Assembly: GCF_007003975.1 (NCBI RefSeq)
Contig: NZ_VFTC01000042.1
Coordinates: 1 to 43,676 of the forward strand
Direction of reading: 5' to 3'
Length of the DNA stretch: 43,676 nt
From: Mesorhizobium sp. WSM4306
Lineage (GTDB): Bacteria; Pseudomonadota; Alphaproteobacteria; Rhizobiales; Rhizobiaceae
The translations under genes were made by a program, and so were the position numbers. Each line of letters begins with the position of its first letter. The first letter of the stretch is position 1. Below, one piece after another: positions 7,552-16,619 of this stretch. Under the pieces are notes generated by a model. It did no database searches. It was not told the origin of the DNA and saw only the letters and a program-made list of their open reading frames with translations.

Positions 7552-8736
7552 TCAGCCTGCTTTTTTCATCGTGACCGCTTGCCACGCGGCAACCGCCTTT
7601 TCGGCCGCCTCGGCCAGCGTGTCGGCGACGATCACGTCCTCACCGGAATCGGCCAGGATGCGCTTGCCCTCTTCGACATTGGTGCCGGCCAGCCGCACGA
7701 CGAGCGGAACGTTGACGCCGACCTCGCGGATCGCCTTGATGACGCCTTCGGCCACCCAGTCACAGCGGTTGATGCCGGCGAAGATGTTGACGAGGATGGT
7801 CTCGACATTCTTGTCGCCCAAAACCGCGCGGAACGATTTCGCAACCCGCTCGGGCGAGGCGCCGCCGCCGATGTCGAGGAAGTTGGCTGGCTCGCCGCCG
7901 GCGATCTTGATCATGTCCATCGTCGCCATGGCCAGCCCAGCGCCATTGATGATGCAGCCGATATTGCCTTCGAGCCCGACATAGGACAGGCCCCGGTCGC
8001 TGGCGAAGGTTTCGCGCGGATCTTCCTGCGACTTGTCGCGGAGCTCGGAGATTTCGGGGCGGCGGAACAACGCGTTCTCGTCGAACGACATCTTGGCGTC
8101 GAGCGCCATCAGATTGCCGTCACGCGTGACGACCAGCGGATTGATCTCCAGCATCGAGGCATCGTAGTCGCGAAACACGCGGTAGCAGCCAAGCAGCGTT
8201 TCGGTCGCCTTACCAATCAGGTTGTTCTCGAGACCAAGGCCGAATGCGATCTCGCGCGCCTGATACCGCTGCATGCCCGCGCCAGGGTCGACAGTCGCGC
8301 GAATTATTGAATCGGGCTGCTTTTCGGCGATCTCTTCGATCTCCATGCCGCCAGACGCCGAGGCGACGATCATCACCCGCTCGGCCTTACGGTCGAGGAC
8401 AAAGGCGAGATAGATTTCCTGGCGAATGTCGACGGTCTCTTCGATATAGAGCCGCGACACCAGCTTGCCGCGCGGCCCGGTCTGGTGCGTCACCAGCTTT
8501 CTGCCCAGCATCGCCTCGGCCGCATCGCACACTTCCTGGTCGGACGTACAGATGCGGATACCGCCGGCCTTGCCGCGCGCACCCGAATGGATCTGCGCCT
8601 TTACGACCCATTTGCCGCCACCGATCTCGCTGGCACGGTATGTCGCCTGCTCGGGGCTGTAGGCCAGACCGCCGCGGGGAATGTGGACGGAGTGGCGCGA
8701 GAGAAGTTCTTTCGCCTGATATTCGTGAATGTCCAT
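7552..8736 (-). CDS. mtkA: Malate--CoA ligase (malate thiokinase) beta subunit
   Basis: A 394-residue ATP-grasp protein of the succinyl-CoA synthetase beta family. It starts MDIHEYQAKELLSRHSVHIP and contains KWVVKAQIHSGARGKAGGIR (ATP-grasp lysine region), EINPLVVTRDGNLMALDAK and LEGNIGCIINGAGLAMATMD, then ANFLDIGGGASPERV. Partner of MtkB, forming malyl-CoA in the serine cycle. The start was placed at 8736 because homology begins there; the reading frame runs 105 nt further upstream into the end of mcl. The intergenic spacing of 13 bp to mcl and 12 bp to mtkB indicates one transcript. Confidence 0.92.
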   Translation of the reverse strand: MDIHEYQAKELLSRHSVHIPRGGLAYSPEQATYRASEIGGGKWVVKAQIHSGARGKAGGIRICTSDQEVCDAAEAMLGRKLVTHQTGPRGKLVSRLYIEETVDIRQEIYLAFVLDRKAERVMIVASASGGMEIEEIAEKQPDSIIRATVDPGAGMQRYQAREIAFGLGLENNLIGKATETLLGCYRVFRDYDASMLEINPLVVTRDGNLMALDAKMSFDENALFRRPEISELRDKSQEDPRETFASDRGLSYVGLEGNIGCIINGAGLAMATMDMIKIAGGEPANFLDIGGGASPERVAKSFRAVLGDKNVETILVNIFAGINRCDWVAEGVIKAIREVGVNVPLVVRLAGTNVEEGKRILADSGEDVIVADTLAEAAEKAVAAWQAVTMKKAG

Positions 8737-8749
8737 GTCGAGTTCCTCT

Positions 8750-9715
8750 TCAGACGTGTGCGGCAGTGCGCGGCTGAGCCGACCGCTCGATGGCCTCGTG
8801 CATAACCAGGACGTTGCGCGCCATGCGCTCCGACGCGGCATCGATCATCTTGCCGTCGAGGGCCGCCGCGCCCTTGCCCTGCGCCTCGGCCTCCTTCAGC
8901 ACTTCAAGGATGCGCCTGGCGCGCGTGACCTCTTTTTCCGGCGGCGAGAAAACCTCGTTGGCGAGCGCGATCTGCGAGGGATGGATCGCCCATTTGCCTT
9001 CGATGCCAAGGGCTGCGGCTCGCCTTGCCGCCGCGGTGTAGCCCTCGGGGTCCGAGAAATCGCCGAACGGCCCGTCAATGGCGCGCAGGCCGTAGGCGCG
9101 GCAGGCAACCGTCATCCGCGACAAAGCGAAATGCCACTGGTCGCCGAGATAGTCGGGGTTGAGGCCGCCGATATTGACGGTACGCGCCTTGCAGCTTGCG
9201 GCATAGTCGGCGACGCCGAAGTGCATGGCTTCCAGCCGGCCGGGGGTAGCGGCGATGGCCTCGACATTGGCCATGCCGAGCGCTGTCTCGATGAGCGCTT
9301 CCAGACCGACGCGGGTCTTATAGCCCTTGGCCATCTCGATCTGGTTGACCATGGCCTCGACCATATAAAGGTCGGCCGGGACGCCGACCTTTGGCACGAG
9401 GATCGTATCCAGCCGGTCGCCGGCCTGTTCCATGACATCGACCACGTCGCGATACATGTAGTGAGTGTCGAGGCCGTTGATGCGCACCGAGACGGTCTTG
9501 CCCTTGGCGCGCCAGTCGATGTCGTTGAGCGCCTGGATGATGTTCTTGCGGGCGCGTTCCTTGTCGGGCGGGGCGACGGCATCCTCGATGTCGAGGAAGA
9601 TGAAGTCGGCGGCGCTGCTGGCCGCCTTGTCGATCATTTCAGGGCTCGATCCAGGAACCGCGAGCTCGCTGCGCTGGAGACGCAATTTTCGAAGATGGTT
9701 GATGGTGTGGCTCAT
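8750..9715 (-). CDS. mcl: Malyl-CoA lyase (HpcH/HpaI aldolase / citrate lyase beta family)
   Basis: A 321-residue CoA-ester lyase that splits L-malyl-CoA into glyoxylate and acetyl-CoA. Family marks are SELAVPGSSPEMIDKAASS near the N-terminus, DFIFLDIEDAVAPPDK (metal-binding acidic residue), VSVRINGLDT, ILVPKVGVPADLYMVE, LEALIETALGM (metal-binding Glu), FGVADYAAS and KWAIHPSQI. Length fits the Methylobacterium-type enzyme. The glyoxylate goes to the adjacent serine-glyoxylate aminotransferase and the acetyl-CoA is the net output of the cycle, or is converted back to glyoxylate through citrate synthase and isocitrate lyase encoded upstream. Confidence 0.93.
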   Translation of the reverse strand: MSHTINHLRKLRLQRSELAVPGSSPEMIDKAASSAADFIFLDIEDAVAPPDKERARKNIIQALNDIDWRAKGKTVSVRINGLDTHYMYRDVVDVMEQAGDRLDTILVPKVGVPADLYMVEAMVNQIEMAKGYKTRVGLEALIETALGMANVEAIAATPGRLEAMHFGVADYAASCKARTVNIGGLNPDYLGDQWHFALSRMTVACRAYGLRAIDGPFGDFSDPEGYTAAARRAAALGIEGKWAIHPSQIALANEVFSPPEKEVTRARRILEVLKEAEAQGKGAAALDGKMIDAASERMARNVLVMHEAIERSAQPRTAAHV

Positions 9716-9740
9716 GATCTTTGTCCTCCCGTTTGACCGA

Positions 9741-10931
9741 TCACGCCGCCTTGGCGAGCGCGGGCTTTTCCGAAAGGCGGAAATGCTCGATCGCCGCGCC
9801 GACGCCGGATCCGGGCGCGAGCTTCACGTCGCAGTCACGCAACGCCATTTCGGCAGCCGACAGTGCGCCGCACACCATTACGTCGTTCAGCCAGCCGAGA
9901 TGGCCGATGCGGAAGACCTTGCCGGCGACCTTGCTGAGGCCGACGCCAAGTGAGGTGTTGTAGGCTTGGTGAGCCCGCCGAACGACTGCAGCGCTGTCGA
10001 TGCCGTCAGGGACCAGGACAGCGCTGACCGTGTCTGATTGCCACTTCTGCTCCTTCGCGCAGAGGCGGAGTCCCCAAGCATCAACCGCCTTACGCACGCC
10101 GCCGGCAAGCCGGTGATGGCGGGCAAAGATATTTTCGAGGCCCTCCTCGGCGATCAGGTCGAGCGAGGCGCGCAGGCCGCGCAGCAACTGGGTTGCCGGC
10201 GTGTAAGGGAAGTAGCCGGTGTCGTTTGCCTTGATCATGTCGTCGAAGGAGAAATAACAGCGATGGTGCTTTGCGGTCTTGGCCACCGCAAGCGCCTTCT
10301 GGCTAACGGACAGGAAGCCCAGTCCGGCGGGAAGCATGAAGCCTTTCTGCGAGCCGCTGACAGCGCAGTCGACACCCCATTCCTCCTGCCGGAAATCGAT
10401 CGAGCCGATCGACGAGACGCCATCGACAAACAGCAGTGCGGGGTGACCGGCGGCGTCGAGCGCGGCGCGACAGCCGGCGACATCGCTGGTAACGCCGGTC
10501 GCGGTCTCGTTGTGCGTGCAGAATACCGCCTTGATCTGGTGCGTCTTGTCGGCCTGCAGCCGCTCGGCGTATATCTCGACTGGCACGCCGGTTCCCCATT
10601 CGCAATCGATGGCGTCAACCTGCATGCCGAAGCGTTCGGCCATGTCGATCCACAGATGCGAGAACTGGCCGAAGCGCGACATCAACACCTTGTCGCCCGG
10701 GCTGAGCACGTTGGTCATCGCCGCTTCCCAGCCGCCCGTTCCCGACGAGGGGAAGATGAACACACGGCCCGTCTCGTTCTTGAAGACCTTCTTCATGTCC
10801 TCGAACAGCGGCAGAGTGAATGCCGGGAAGCTCGGCGAGCGCATGTCCTCCATTGAGAGGTTCATCGCCTGCCGGACCGATTCCGGAACATTGGTCGGTC
10901 CCGGTACGAAAAGGTGACTGTATCCCGCCAT
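9741..10931 (-). CDS. sgaA: Serine--glyoxylate aminotransferase
   Basis: A 396-residue PLP-dependent class V aminotransferase (SGAT/AGXT type). It opens MAGYSHLFVPGPTNVPESVR, has PSSGTGGWEAAMTNVLSPGD, the PLP-aspartate in LFVDGVSSIGSIDF and the Schiff-base lysine at about residue 196 in SGSQKGFMLPAGLGFLSV. It transfers the amino group of serine to glyoxylate, giving hydroxypyruvate and glycine. First gene of the six-gene serine-cycle operon; the ATG has GAGGAG upstream. A repeated TGGTC/GACC element lies 35-65 bp upstream of the start. Confidence 0.93.
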   Translation of the reverse strand: MAGYSHLFVPGPTNVPESVRQAMNLSMEDMRSPSFPAFTLPLFEDMKKVFKNETGRVFIFPSSGTGGWEAAMTNVLSPGDKVLMSRFGQFSHLWIDMAERFGMQVDAIDCEWGTGVPVEIYAERLQADKTHQIKAVFCTHNETATGVTSDVAGCRAALDAAGHPALLFVDGVSSIGSIDFRQEEWGVDCAVSGSQKGFMLPAGLGFLSVSQKALAVAKTAKHHRCYFSFDDMIKANDTGYFPYTPATQLLRGLRASLDLIAEEGLENIFARHHRLAGGVRKAVDAWGLRLCAKEQKWQSDTVSAVLVPDGIDSAAVVRRAHQAYNTSLGVGLSKVAGKVFRIGHLGWLNDVMVCGALSAAEMALRDCDVKLAPGSGVGAAIEHFRLSEKPALAKAA

Positions 10932-10962
10932 GACTTCTTCTCCTCAGTTCGACGCAAGGACC

Positions 10963-10997
10963 CGGGTCAGACCATTGACTGGTCAGGACCATTGTCT
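10963..10997 (-). promoter_or_regulatory. Candidate operator upstream of the sga operon
   Basis: Two near-identical blocks, CAGACCATTGAC and CAGGACCATTGTC, flank an inverted repeat TGGTC-AG-GACCA (10980-10991). TGGT...ACCA dyads are typical of GntR/FadR-type regulators, but the protein that would bind is unknown. The position just upstream of sgaA suits control of the whole operon. No convincing -35/-10 pair was identified. Confidence 0.35.
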
Positions 10998-11126
10998 GAT
11001 TTGCCATGAGGAATACCTTCTCAGAGAGACCGGAAAAACACCTGTCCGGATAGGAAATGTCACCGCTCGGCATCGGAAAAACTCCAGAATGAGGAGGCGG
11101 GAAAAGACCGAACGGATAGGCTGGAC

Positions 11127-11393
11127 CTACCCCTCGGAAGGCTTGCGCGCAGGCGTCGCCGATGTCGGCTGTGGCGATTTCAAACCATGACTGTGCTGAT
11201 TGGAGGCAATTGTGATGCCATCGGCCAAATGCATTAAGGGCGTTGCACCGTATGGATCTCCGGCTACAGCTGATCCCATAGCAACGGCATCGGCTAACAT
11301 CCCGATCGATGCCAGTGCTGCGTTGCCGTGTCCAATCGGCGCAGCAGCAAGGGGGTGGACTATAAAAAATGCGTCGCGTCCGATGAAATTCAT
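11127..11393 (-). CDS. Possible small protein of 88 aa, unknown
   Basis: A minus-strand reading frame starting MNFIGRDAFFIVHPLAAAPI with an Ala/Gly-rich middle and no family I recognise. There is no clear ribosome binding site. It lies between the sga operon and the next hypothetical gene, and a perfect 9-bp dyad sits just upstream of the ATG. It could be a real small gene or a chance frame; support is weak. Confidence 0.2.
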   Translation of the reverse strand: MNFIGRDAFFIVHPLAAAPIGHGNAALASIGMLADAVAMGSAVAGDPYGATPLMHLADGITIASNQHSHGLKSPQPTSATPARKPSEG

Positions 11394-11419
11394 GTCGCGC
11401 GCTTTAAGTCTTTGTTTTC

Positions 11420-11459
11420 ATGCATGTCCAATATCGATCAGGACTTTTGTGACATGCAT
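11420..11459. promoter_or_regulatory. Inverted repeat, possible operator
   Basis: Perfect 9-bp arms ATGCATGTC (11420-11428) and GACATGCAT (11451-11459) spaced by 22 bp, in a relatively AT-rich stretch. The spacing is too wide for a strong terminator and there is no T-run, so a protein-binding site is more likely. It lies between two short minus-strand frames. Confidence 0.3.
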
Positions 11460-11523
11460 TATGTGTAGCTGGCTATAGATTGTGAGGCGTAGTGGAGGCG
11501 GCGCGGTTGTCGGAGGGGTGCTC

Positions 11524-11907
11524 CTATGTCGCGGCTGCGACCCCGCGGCGTTCGTGGCAGAGCGCAAGCATCAGCCTAGCACCATCGGCAAATGTCGAGC
11601 GACCACCTTCAAGCGACACCCTGTCAGCCGGCCGCAGGATGGCGAAAAGCGCGTCGAGCGTTCGCCTTGGGAGGAGGTCGGTACAATCAATCATCCGACA
11701 GAAGATGGAGCTGATCATCAAATGCCGCCCATCGACCTGGATCCTGGGTTCGTCCGCGTCGGCGACCCACTCATCACAGAACTCTAAGGCATCTTGAAAT
11801 GCCAGGTGCAGCCCGATCGGCGCGTGCCCATCGTGAAGCGGAGGCAGAAATTGGGATGCTTCGCAGCGGCCGCCATGCGGAAAACGGCATACATCAATCT
11901 TTTCCAT
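11524..11907 (-). CDS. Hypothetical protein (127 aa)
   Basis: A minus-strand frame starting MEKIDVCRFPHGGRCEASQF, with FQDALEFCDEWVADADEPRI and IFCRMIDCTDLLPRRTLDAL further on. Composition is protein-like (five cysteines, balanced hydrophobic and acidic residues). I do not recognise a family. An in-frame GTG at 11925 is an alternative start; the ATG at 11907 has GGAGG about 11 nt upstream. It lies between ppc-glyA and the sga operon on the same strand, so it may belong to the same regulon, but nothing in the sequence shows a role. Confidence 0.45.
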   Translation of the reverse strand: MEKIDVCRFPHGGRCEASQFLPPLHDGHAPIGLHLAFQDALEFCDEWVADADEPRIQVDGRHLMISSIFCRMIDCTDLLPRRTLDALFAILRPADRVSLEGGRSTFADGARLMLALCHERRGVAAAT

Positions 11908-12062
11908 GAAAACGATGGCCTCCACCGATCATCACTTTGCTCAGCGCACTCGCAACCGTGACGCCGGCGTGCATGGGACTTTGCCTAGCTCAACGAAAGC
12001 GGCAGAGCGGCAGGTGCCGCCTCCAGATATGTCTCGGTCTGATGCTCGGGACACGACCCAAA

Positions 12063-13367
12063 TCACTCGTATATTGGGAATTTGCGCACCAACGCGCCCA
12101 CCTCATCGCGAACCTCGCGCTCGACAGCAACGTTGCCATCTTCTCCATTGGCCAATAGCCCGTCGATGACCTTCATGGTCAGCTGCCCCACCTGGCGGAA
12201 TTCCACGGCTCGGAAGCCGCGCGTCGTGCAGGCGGGCGTCCCGAGCCTGACGCCCGATGTGACAGCGGGGCTTTGTGGATCGAAGGGAATGCCGTTCTTG
12301 TTGCAGGTAATGTTGGCACGACCAAGGGCTGCCTCCACGGCCTTTCCGGTCAGCTGCTTGCGGCGCAGGTCGACAAGCATCAGATGCGTATCGGTGCCAC
12401 CCGATACAATGTCGACGCCGCTCGCCTCGATGGTTTCCGCCAGCGTCTTGGCATTGGCGACGACGTTCGCTGCATAGCTTTTGAACGCAGGCGTGAGCGC
12501 CTCGCCGAATGCAACCGCCTTGGCAGCGATAACATGCATCAGCGGTCCGCCCTGCAGGCCGGGAAACACCGATGAATTGATCTTCTTGCCAATCTCCTCG
12601 TCGTTGGATAGCACCATGCCACCCCGCGGCCCGCGAAGCGTTTTGTGCGTGGTGGTGGTCACGACATGCGCATGCTGCAGCGGATTGGGATGGACGCCGC
12701 CGGCGACGAGACCGGCAAAATGCGCCATGTCGACGAACAGCTTGGCGCCAACCTCATCGCAGATGCCGCGAAATACCTGGAAGTCGATGATGCGAGGATA
12801 GGCCGAGCCGCCGGCCAGTATGATTTTCGGCCGGTTCTTGAGTGCAAGGTCGCGGACCTCGTCATAGTCGATCCGCTGGTCTTGCGGCCTCACGCCGTAG
12901 GAGACGACATTGAACCATTTGCCGGACTGGTTGACCGGAGAGCCATGGGTCAGGTGCCCGCCGGCGGCGAGATTGAGCCCCATGAACGTGTCGCCCGGCT
13001 GCATCAGCGCCATGAACACCGACTGGTTCGCCTGGCTGCCGGAATTGGGCTGGACGTTGGCATAGGAACAGTTGAACAGCGCCTTGGCGCGATCGCGTGC
13101 CAGGTCTTCGACCTCGTCGACATACTGGCAGCCGCCGTAGTAGCGCCGGCCGGGATAGCCCTCGGCATATTTGTTCGTCAGCACCGAGCCTTGAGCGTCA
13201 AGCACGGCCTTCGAGACGATGTTTTCCGAAGCGATCAATTCGATCTCCTCGCGTTGCCTGTGCAACTCGCGATTCATCGCCGCGCTGACAGCCGGATCGG
13301 TTTCGGCCGCGCCTGCGTGGAAGAACTGGTCCAGGCTGCCGAGGCCCGGTCTTGCGGGAACGTTCAT
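12063..13367 (-). CDS. glyA: Serine hydroxymethyltransferase
   Basis: A 434-residue PLP enzyme that joins glycine and 5,10-methylene-H4F to serine, the C1 entry step of the serine cycle. Signature features are EEIELIASENIVSKAVLDAQ, TNKYAEGYPGRRYYGGCQYV, FVDMAHFAGLVAGGVHPNP and the PLP lysine at about residue 242 in VVTTTTHKTLRGPRGGM. Full length for the family. The start ATG at 13367 has AGGAGGG in front. It lies 42 bp after ppc on the same strand, so ppc-glyA are probably one operon. A housekeeping glyA is expected elsewhere in the chromosome, making this a cargo copy (inference). Confidence 0.95.
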   Translation of the reverse strand: MNVPARPGLGSLDQFFHAGAAETDPAVSAAMNRELHRQREEIELIASENIVSKAVLDAQGSVLTNKYAEGYPGRRYYGGCQYVDEVEDLARDRAKALFNCSYANVQPNSGSQANQSVFMALMQPGDTFMGLNLAAGGHLTHGSPVNQSGKWFNVVSYGVRPQDQRIDYDEVRDLALKNRPKIILAGGSAYPRIIDFQVFRGICDEVGAKLFVDMAHFAGLVAGGVHPNPLQHAHVVTTTTHKTLRGPRGGMVLSNDEEIGKKINSSVFPGLQGGPLMHVIAAKAVAFGEALTPAFKSYAANVVANAKTLAETIEASGVDIVSGGTDTHLMLVDLRRKQLTGKAVEAALGRANITCNKNGIPFDPQSPAVTSGVRLGTPACTTRGFRAVEFRQVGQLTMKVIDGLLANGEDGNVAVEREVRDEVGALVRKFPIYE

Positions 13368-13409
13368 GAGGACCCTCCTTTTCAGGCGCGACAGCGCCGT
13401 CCCTAGTTT

Positions 13410-16163
13410 CTAGCCGGTCCATCCAAGGCCGGCGGATATGCAGTTGATCGACAGCAGAAGCGCATTGATCGCCCGCTTCGGACTTGGTGCCGCGGGTTCT
13501 TGTGTTCGGACCTCGTGCAGCAGCTTGACCTGAAGTCGGTGGATGTCGTCCATCTGCGGACGGATACGGTCGAAATGACGCTTGAACGTCGGGAAGCGGG
13601 TAGACAGATCGACTCGCCCGGTGATCTCCCCGATCATCGTGCGCGTCAGCTCATACTCGCCGGCGATCTTCCTATGGATCCGCTCGCCGGTATCGGGTTC
13701 GCTGACAAGCCCGGCGTAGAGGCGACCGATCTCCATGTCGGCCTGGTAAAGCGTCTTGTCGACCTCATCGACGACGAGGCGGAAAAAGCGCGAGCGCTCG
13801 AACATCTGCTTCAGCAGGTCCACGCCCTGGTCGCCGCGCACTGCAACGAAGGAATTGAGCGCGCTGCCGATCCCATACCATCCGGTCAGCAGATGGCGGT
13901 TCTGGCTCCAGGCGAAGACCCATGGGATTGCGCGAAGATCGGCGATGCTGCTGGCGCCGAACCGGCGCGGCGGCCGCGATCCGATTTTCAGCAGTGCAAG
14001 TTCCTCGACCGGGCTTGCCTGGTTGAAATAATCGATGAAGCCGGGCTCGTTGATGAGGCTGGCGTAAGACGCCTGCGACATGCCGGTCAGTGCCTCAAGC
14101 GCCTCTTCGAACTCCGGAATGTCCTTCAGTTCGGCCTCGTCGGCCGACTTGACGCTGTGGGCAAGCACGCTCGCCGCCAATATCTCGAGTTGATAGAGGC
14201 CCGTCCCGCGATTGGCGAATTTCGATGACACCACCTCGCCCTGCTCGGTCACGCGCATGACGCCACCGACCGTTTGCGCCGGCTGTGCTGCGATCGCCCT
14301 GCCGGTCGGCGCGCCGCCACGGCTGACCGATCCACCGCGGCCATGGAAAAAGCTGATCTTGATCTTGTTTTTCTGGCCGGTCCGGGTGAGGCGCTTCTGC
14401 GCCTTGCTCAGTTCCCAGTTGGAAGCGAGGAACCCGCCATCCTTGTTGGAATCCGAATAGCCGAGCATGATTTCCTGGCGGTTACCAAAATCGCGTATCG
14501 AGCGGCGAACGATCGACGTGCCGAGCAACTGGTCCATAATCTCGGGAGCGGCCCGCAAGTCGCCGAGCGTCTCGAAAAGCGGCACTACTTTGAGCCTGAT
14601 CGTGCCCGATCCGTCGAGCGCGGTTGCCAGACCGCAATACTGGGCGACGAGATAGACGGCCAGGATGTCCTCGGGCGACTGGGTCATCGACAGGATGAAG
14701 GCGCCAATCGACATGCTGCCGGTGCCCACCGCGGCATCGCGAATGACGTCGAACACATCGAGGAGCTCGCGGGCCTCCTCGGTAAGCTGGTTACGCTTTA
14801 TCTCGAGCCGCTCGCCGGCATGAAGGCCTTCGCGGATGCGCGCCGACCATTGCGGGGTTCCCGGGCGGGGTGCCGTCGATTGCGCTGGGGCGGCCGCGGC
14901 AAACAGTTCGGCCAGGACCCGGTTGACCACCGTCGAATTCTGTCGGATATCGAGCGATACGGTTCGGAAGCCAAAGCTGTCGAGCTGCCGCAGCAGCGGC
15001 TGAACGAACCGCTTGGCGATCAAGCTGCCGCCGATCCGATCGAGCACGTTCGTCAGCGAAAGTAGATCCTTCCTGAAGGCCTCTTCGTTCGGGTAGGCAA
15101 CGCCGCTCCCCTGACCGCGCAGCGCCTCAAGCCGACGCAGCATGGCGGCGGCGAACTGCCGAAGCGGCTCGTCGGAATTCCTCGCCGCGATCTCTTGCCC
15201 CTCGCCGCTCTTTTCAAGCGCGACCGCCAGCGCCGGCCCAAAGACCTCTGGGATGTCGACGACGTTAGAGCTCGCGCTCAGCACCGTGACCAGACGCCGG
15301 ACCTGTCCCAGGTACCACTCGATCGCGGCATTGCGGCATTCAGAAAGGGCAAATGCGGTAATCTTCGATGTCACATAAGGATTGCCGTCGCGATCACCGC
15401 CAATCCATGAACCGTAGCGCATGAACGATGGCGCCTTGAGATCATACTGTGGATAGTGGCGCCGCAATGCGCTCTCGAGCGTCTCGTAAAGTTGCGGCGT
15501 AGCCTCGAAGATCACTTCCCGGAAGAAATGTAGCCCCCAGGCGATCTCGCGCTCGACGGACGGCCGTTCTAGCCGCAGCTCACCGGTCATCCACAATATC
15601 TCGATCTCGCTCTTGAGATCGCGGATCAGCAACTCGCGCTCGCGCGGCGCCCATCTTTGCTGTTCCAGCTCAGTCAGCTTGCGATAGATTCGGCGGTGGA
15701 TTTCGAGCACCGTGACGCGTTTGGCCTCGGTGGGATGCGCCGTCATGGTCGGGCCAACGCAAAGACCGTCCAGAACCTCCTGCACCGCTTCAGGCGAATA
15801 GCCGCGTGCGGCTATCTGGCCGATGACATTAGAAAACGATCCGACTACATCGTCGGAGCCGCCGGCCTGCTCAAGCTCGCGGCGTGAGCGCATTGCGTTG
15901 AGTTCGCTGGCAATGGCCAGCAGCTGAAACCAGATTCCGCTAGCCTGCAAAGCGGCAATGCGCCGCTCTTTGGGAAGCGAGTCGAGATCGACGATCCCGT
16001 TGAGCACCTCCGCTATGTCGGGCTCGCGCTCGTTGACGACCGACAGCAACAGACGAAACAGGAGGCTTCTCGCGTCCTCGCGGAAACCAATTAGCCGGCT
16101 TTCCTCCAAGGCGTCACCCTGTTCTTCGTAAGAGCGGTGTGTGTGTTCCAGGAGCGTGATCAT
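13410..16163 (-). CDS. ppc: Phosphoenolpyruvate carboxylase
   Basis: A 917-residue PEP carboxylase that fixes bicarbonate onto PEP to give oxaloacetate, the second carbon input of the serine cycle. Catalytic motifs are intact: VGPTMTAHPTEAKRVTVLEI (active His), MLGYSDSNKDGGFLASNWEL (active Lys region), KISFFHGRGGSVSRGGAPTG (Arg/Gly loop). The C-terminus ends ISAGLGWTG, in place of the more usual QNTG-type end. The start is set at 16163, where MITLLEHTHRSYEE begins with GAAGG upstream; the frame extends 105 nt further. glyA follows at 42 bp. The promoter region shares a 12-mer with the aceA promoter. Confidence 0.95.
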   Translation of the reverse strand: MITLLEHTHRSYEEQGDALEESRLIGFREDARSLLFRLLLSVVNEREPDIAEVLNGIVDLDSLPKERRIAALQASGIWFQLLAIASELNAMRSRRELEQAGGSDDVVGSFSNVIGQIAARGYSPEAVQEVLDGLCVGPTMTAHPTEAKRVTVLEIHRRIYRKLTELEQQRWAPRERELLIRDLKSEIEILWMTGELRLERPSVEREIAWGLHFFREVIFEATPQLYETLESALRRHYPQYDLKAPSFMRYGSWIGGDRDGNPYVTSKITAFALSECRNAAIEWYLGQVRRLVTVLSASSNVVDIPEVFGPALAVALEKSGEGQEIAARNSDEPLRQFAAAMLRRLEALRGQGSGVAYPNEEAFRKDLLSLTNVLDRIGGSLIAKRFVQPLLRQLDSFGFRTVSLDIRQNSTVVNRVLAELFAAAAPAQSTAPRPGTPQWSARIREGLHAGERLEIKRNQLTEEARELLDVFDVIRDAAVGTGSMSIGAFILSMTQSPEDILAVYLVAQYCGLATALDGSGTIRLKVVPLFETLGDLRAAPEIMDQLLGTSIVRRSIRDFGNRQEIMLGYSDSNKDGGFLASNWELSKAQKRLTRTGQKNKIKISFFHGRGGSVSRGGAPTGRAIAAQPAQTVGGVMRVTEQGEVVSSKFANRGTGLYQLEILAASVLAHSVKSADEAELKDIPEFEEALEALTGMSQASYASLINEPGFIDYFNQASPVEELALLKIGSRPPRRFGASSIADLRAIPWVFAWSQNRHLLTGWYGIGSALNSFVAVRGDQGVDLLKQMFERSRFFRLVVDEVDKTLYQADMEIGRLYAGLVSEPDTGERIHRKIAGEYELTRTMIGEITGRVDLSTRFPTFKRHFDRIRPQMDDIHRLQVKLLHEVRTQEPAAPSPKRAINALLLSINCISAGLGWTG

Positions 16164-16208
16164 CTTCGTGCCTTCGCGGCCTGCTGACGTACTTAAGAGC
16201 CTGCTGAT

Positions 16209-16220
16209 ATTCCTAGTAAG
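16209..16220. promoter_or_regulatory. Shared 12-mer upstream of ppc
   Basis: ATTCCTAGTAAG, identical to the sequence at 21238-21249 upstream of aceA. Here it lies 46 bp before the ppc start and continues into an A/T-rich stretch containing the small dyad TAAG-AATA-CTTA. Candidate common regulator site for the two anaplerotic genes. Confidence 0.4.
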
Positions 16221-16619
16221 AATACTTATTTTTATACGGGTACATTGCGCATCCAGTGCACGCTGCATGTGACATCTTTAAGCGACATTTTTGGCCTGTG
16301 CGGGACGCCCGAACGGGTAAATTCGGAATTCATTCGGGTAGCATAAGCACTAGTCGATTAGAGACCGCGAAGATCGCTTTGGTAGAAGTAATCGATGCCG
16401 CCCTTCTTTCGGACGCCGGTTTGCGTGAATCGCGTTGAAAATACGCTAAACAGCACTAAGCGAGAGCAAGCTGCCCAACCGCTTCTGACTGCCTATCAAA
16501 CTGGTTGGGCGATTGAAACGGCCATGAGTTGGATCGCCTAGTCCGGCTCCTTTGAGCCTTCACGTCCTGCGTCGAGCCCGCATGACGAATCTGTCGAAAA
16601 GCTCGCTTCCCCCCGATCG

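Noticed and set aside
6622..8310. Plus-strand ORF of 562 codons opposite mtkB/mtkA
   Set aside because: Antisense shadow in GC-rich DNA; both mtk genes have full motifs on the minus strand.
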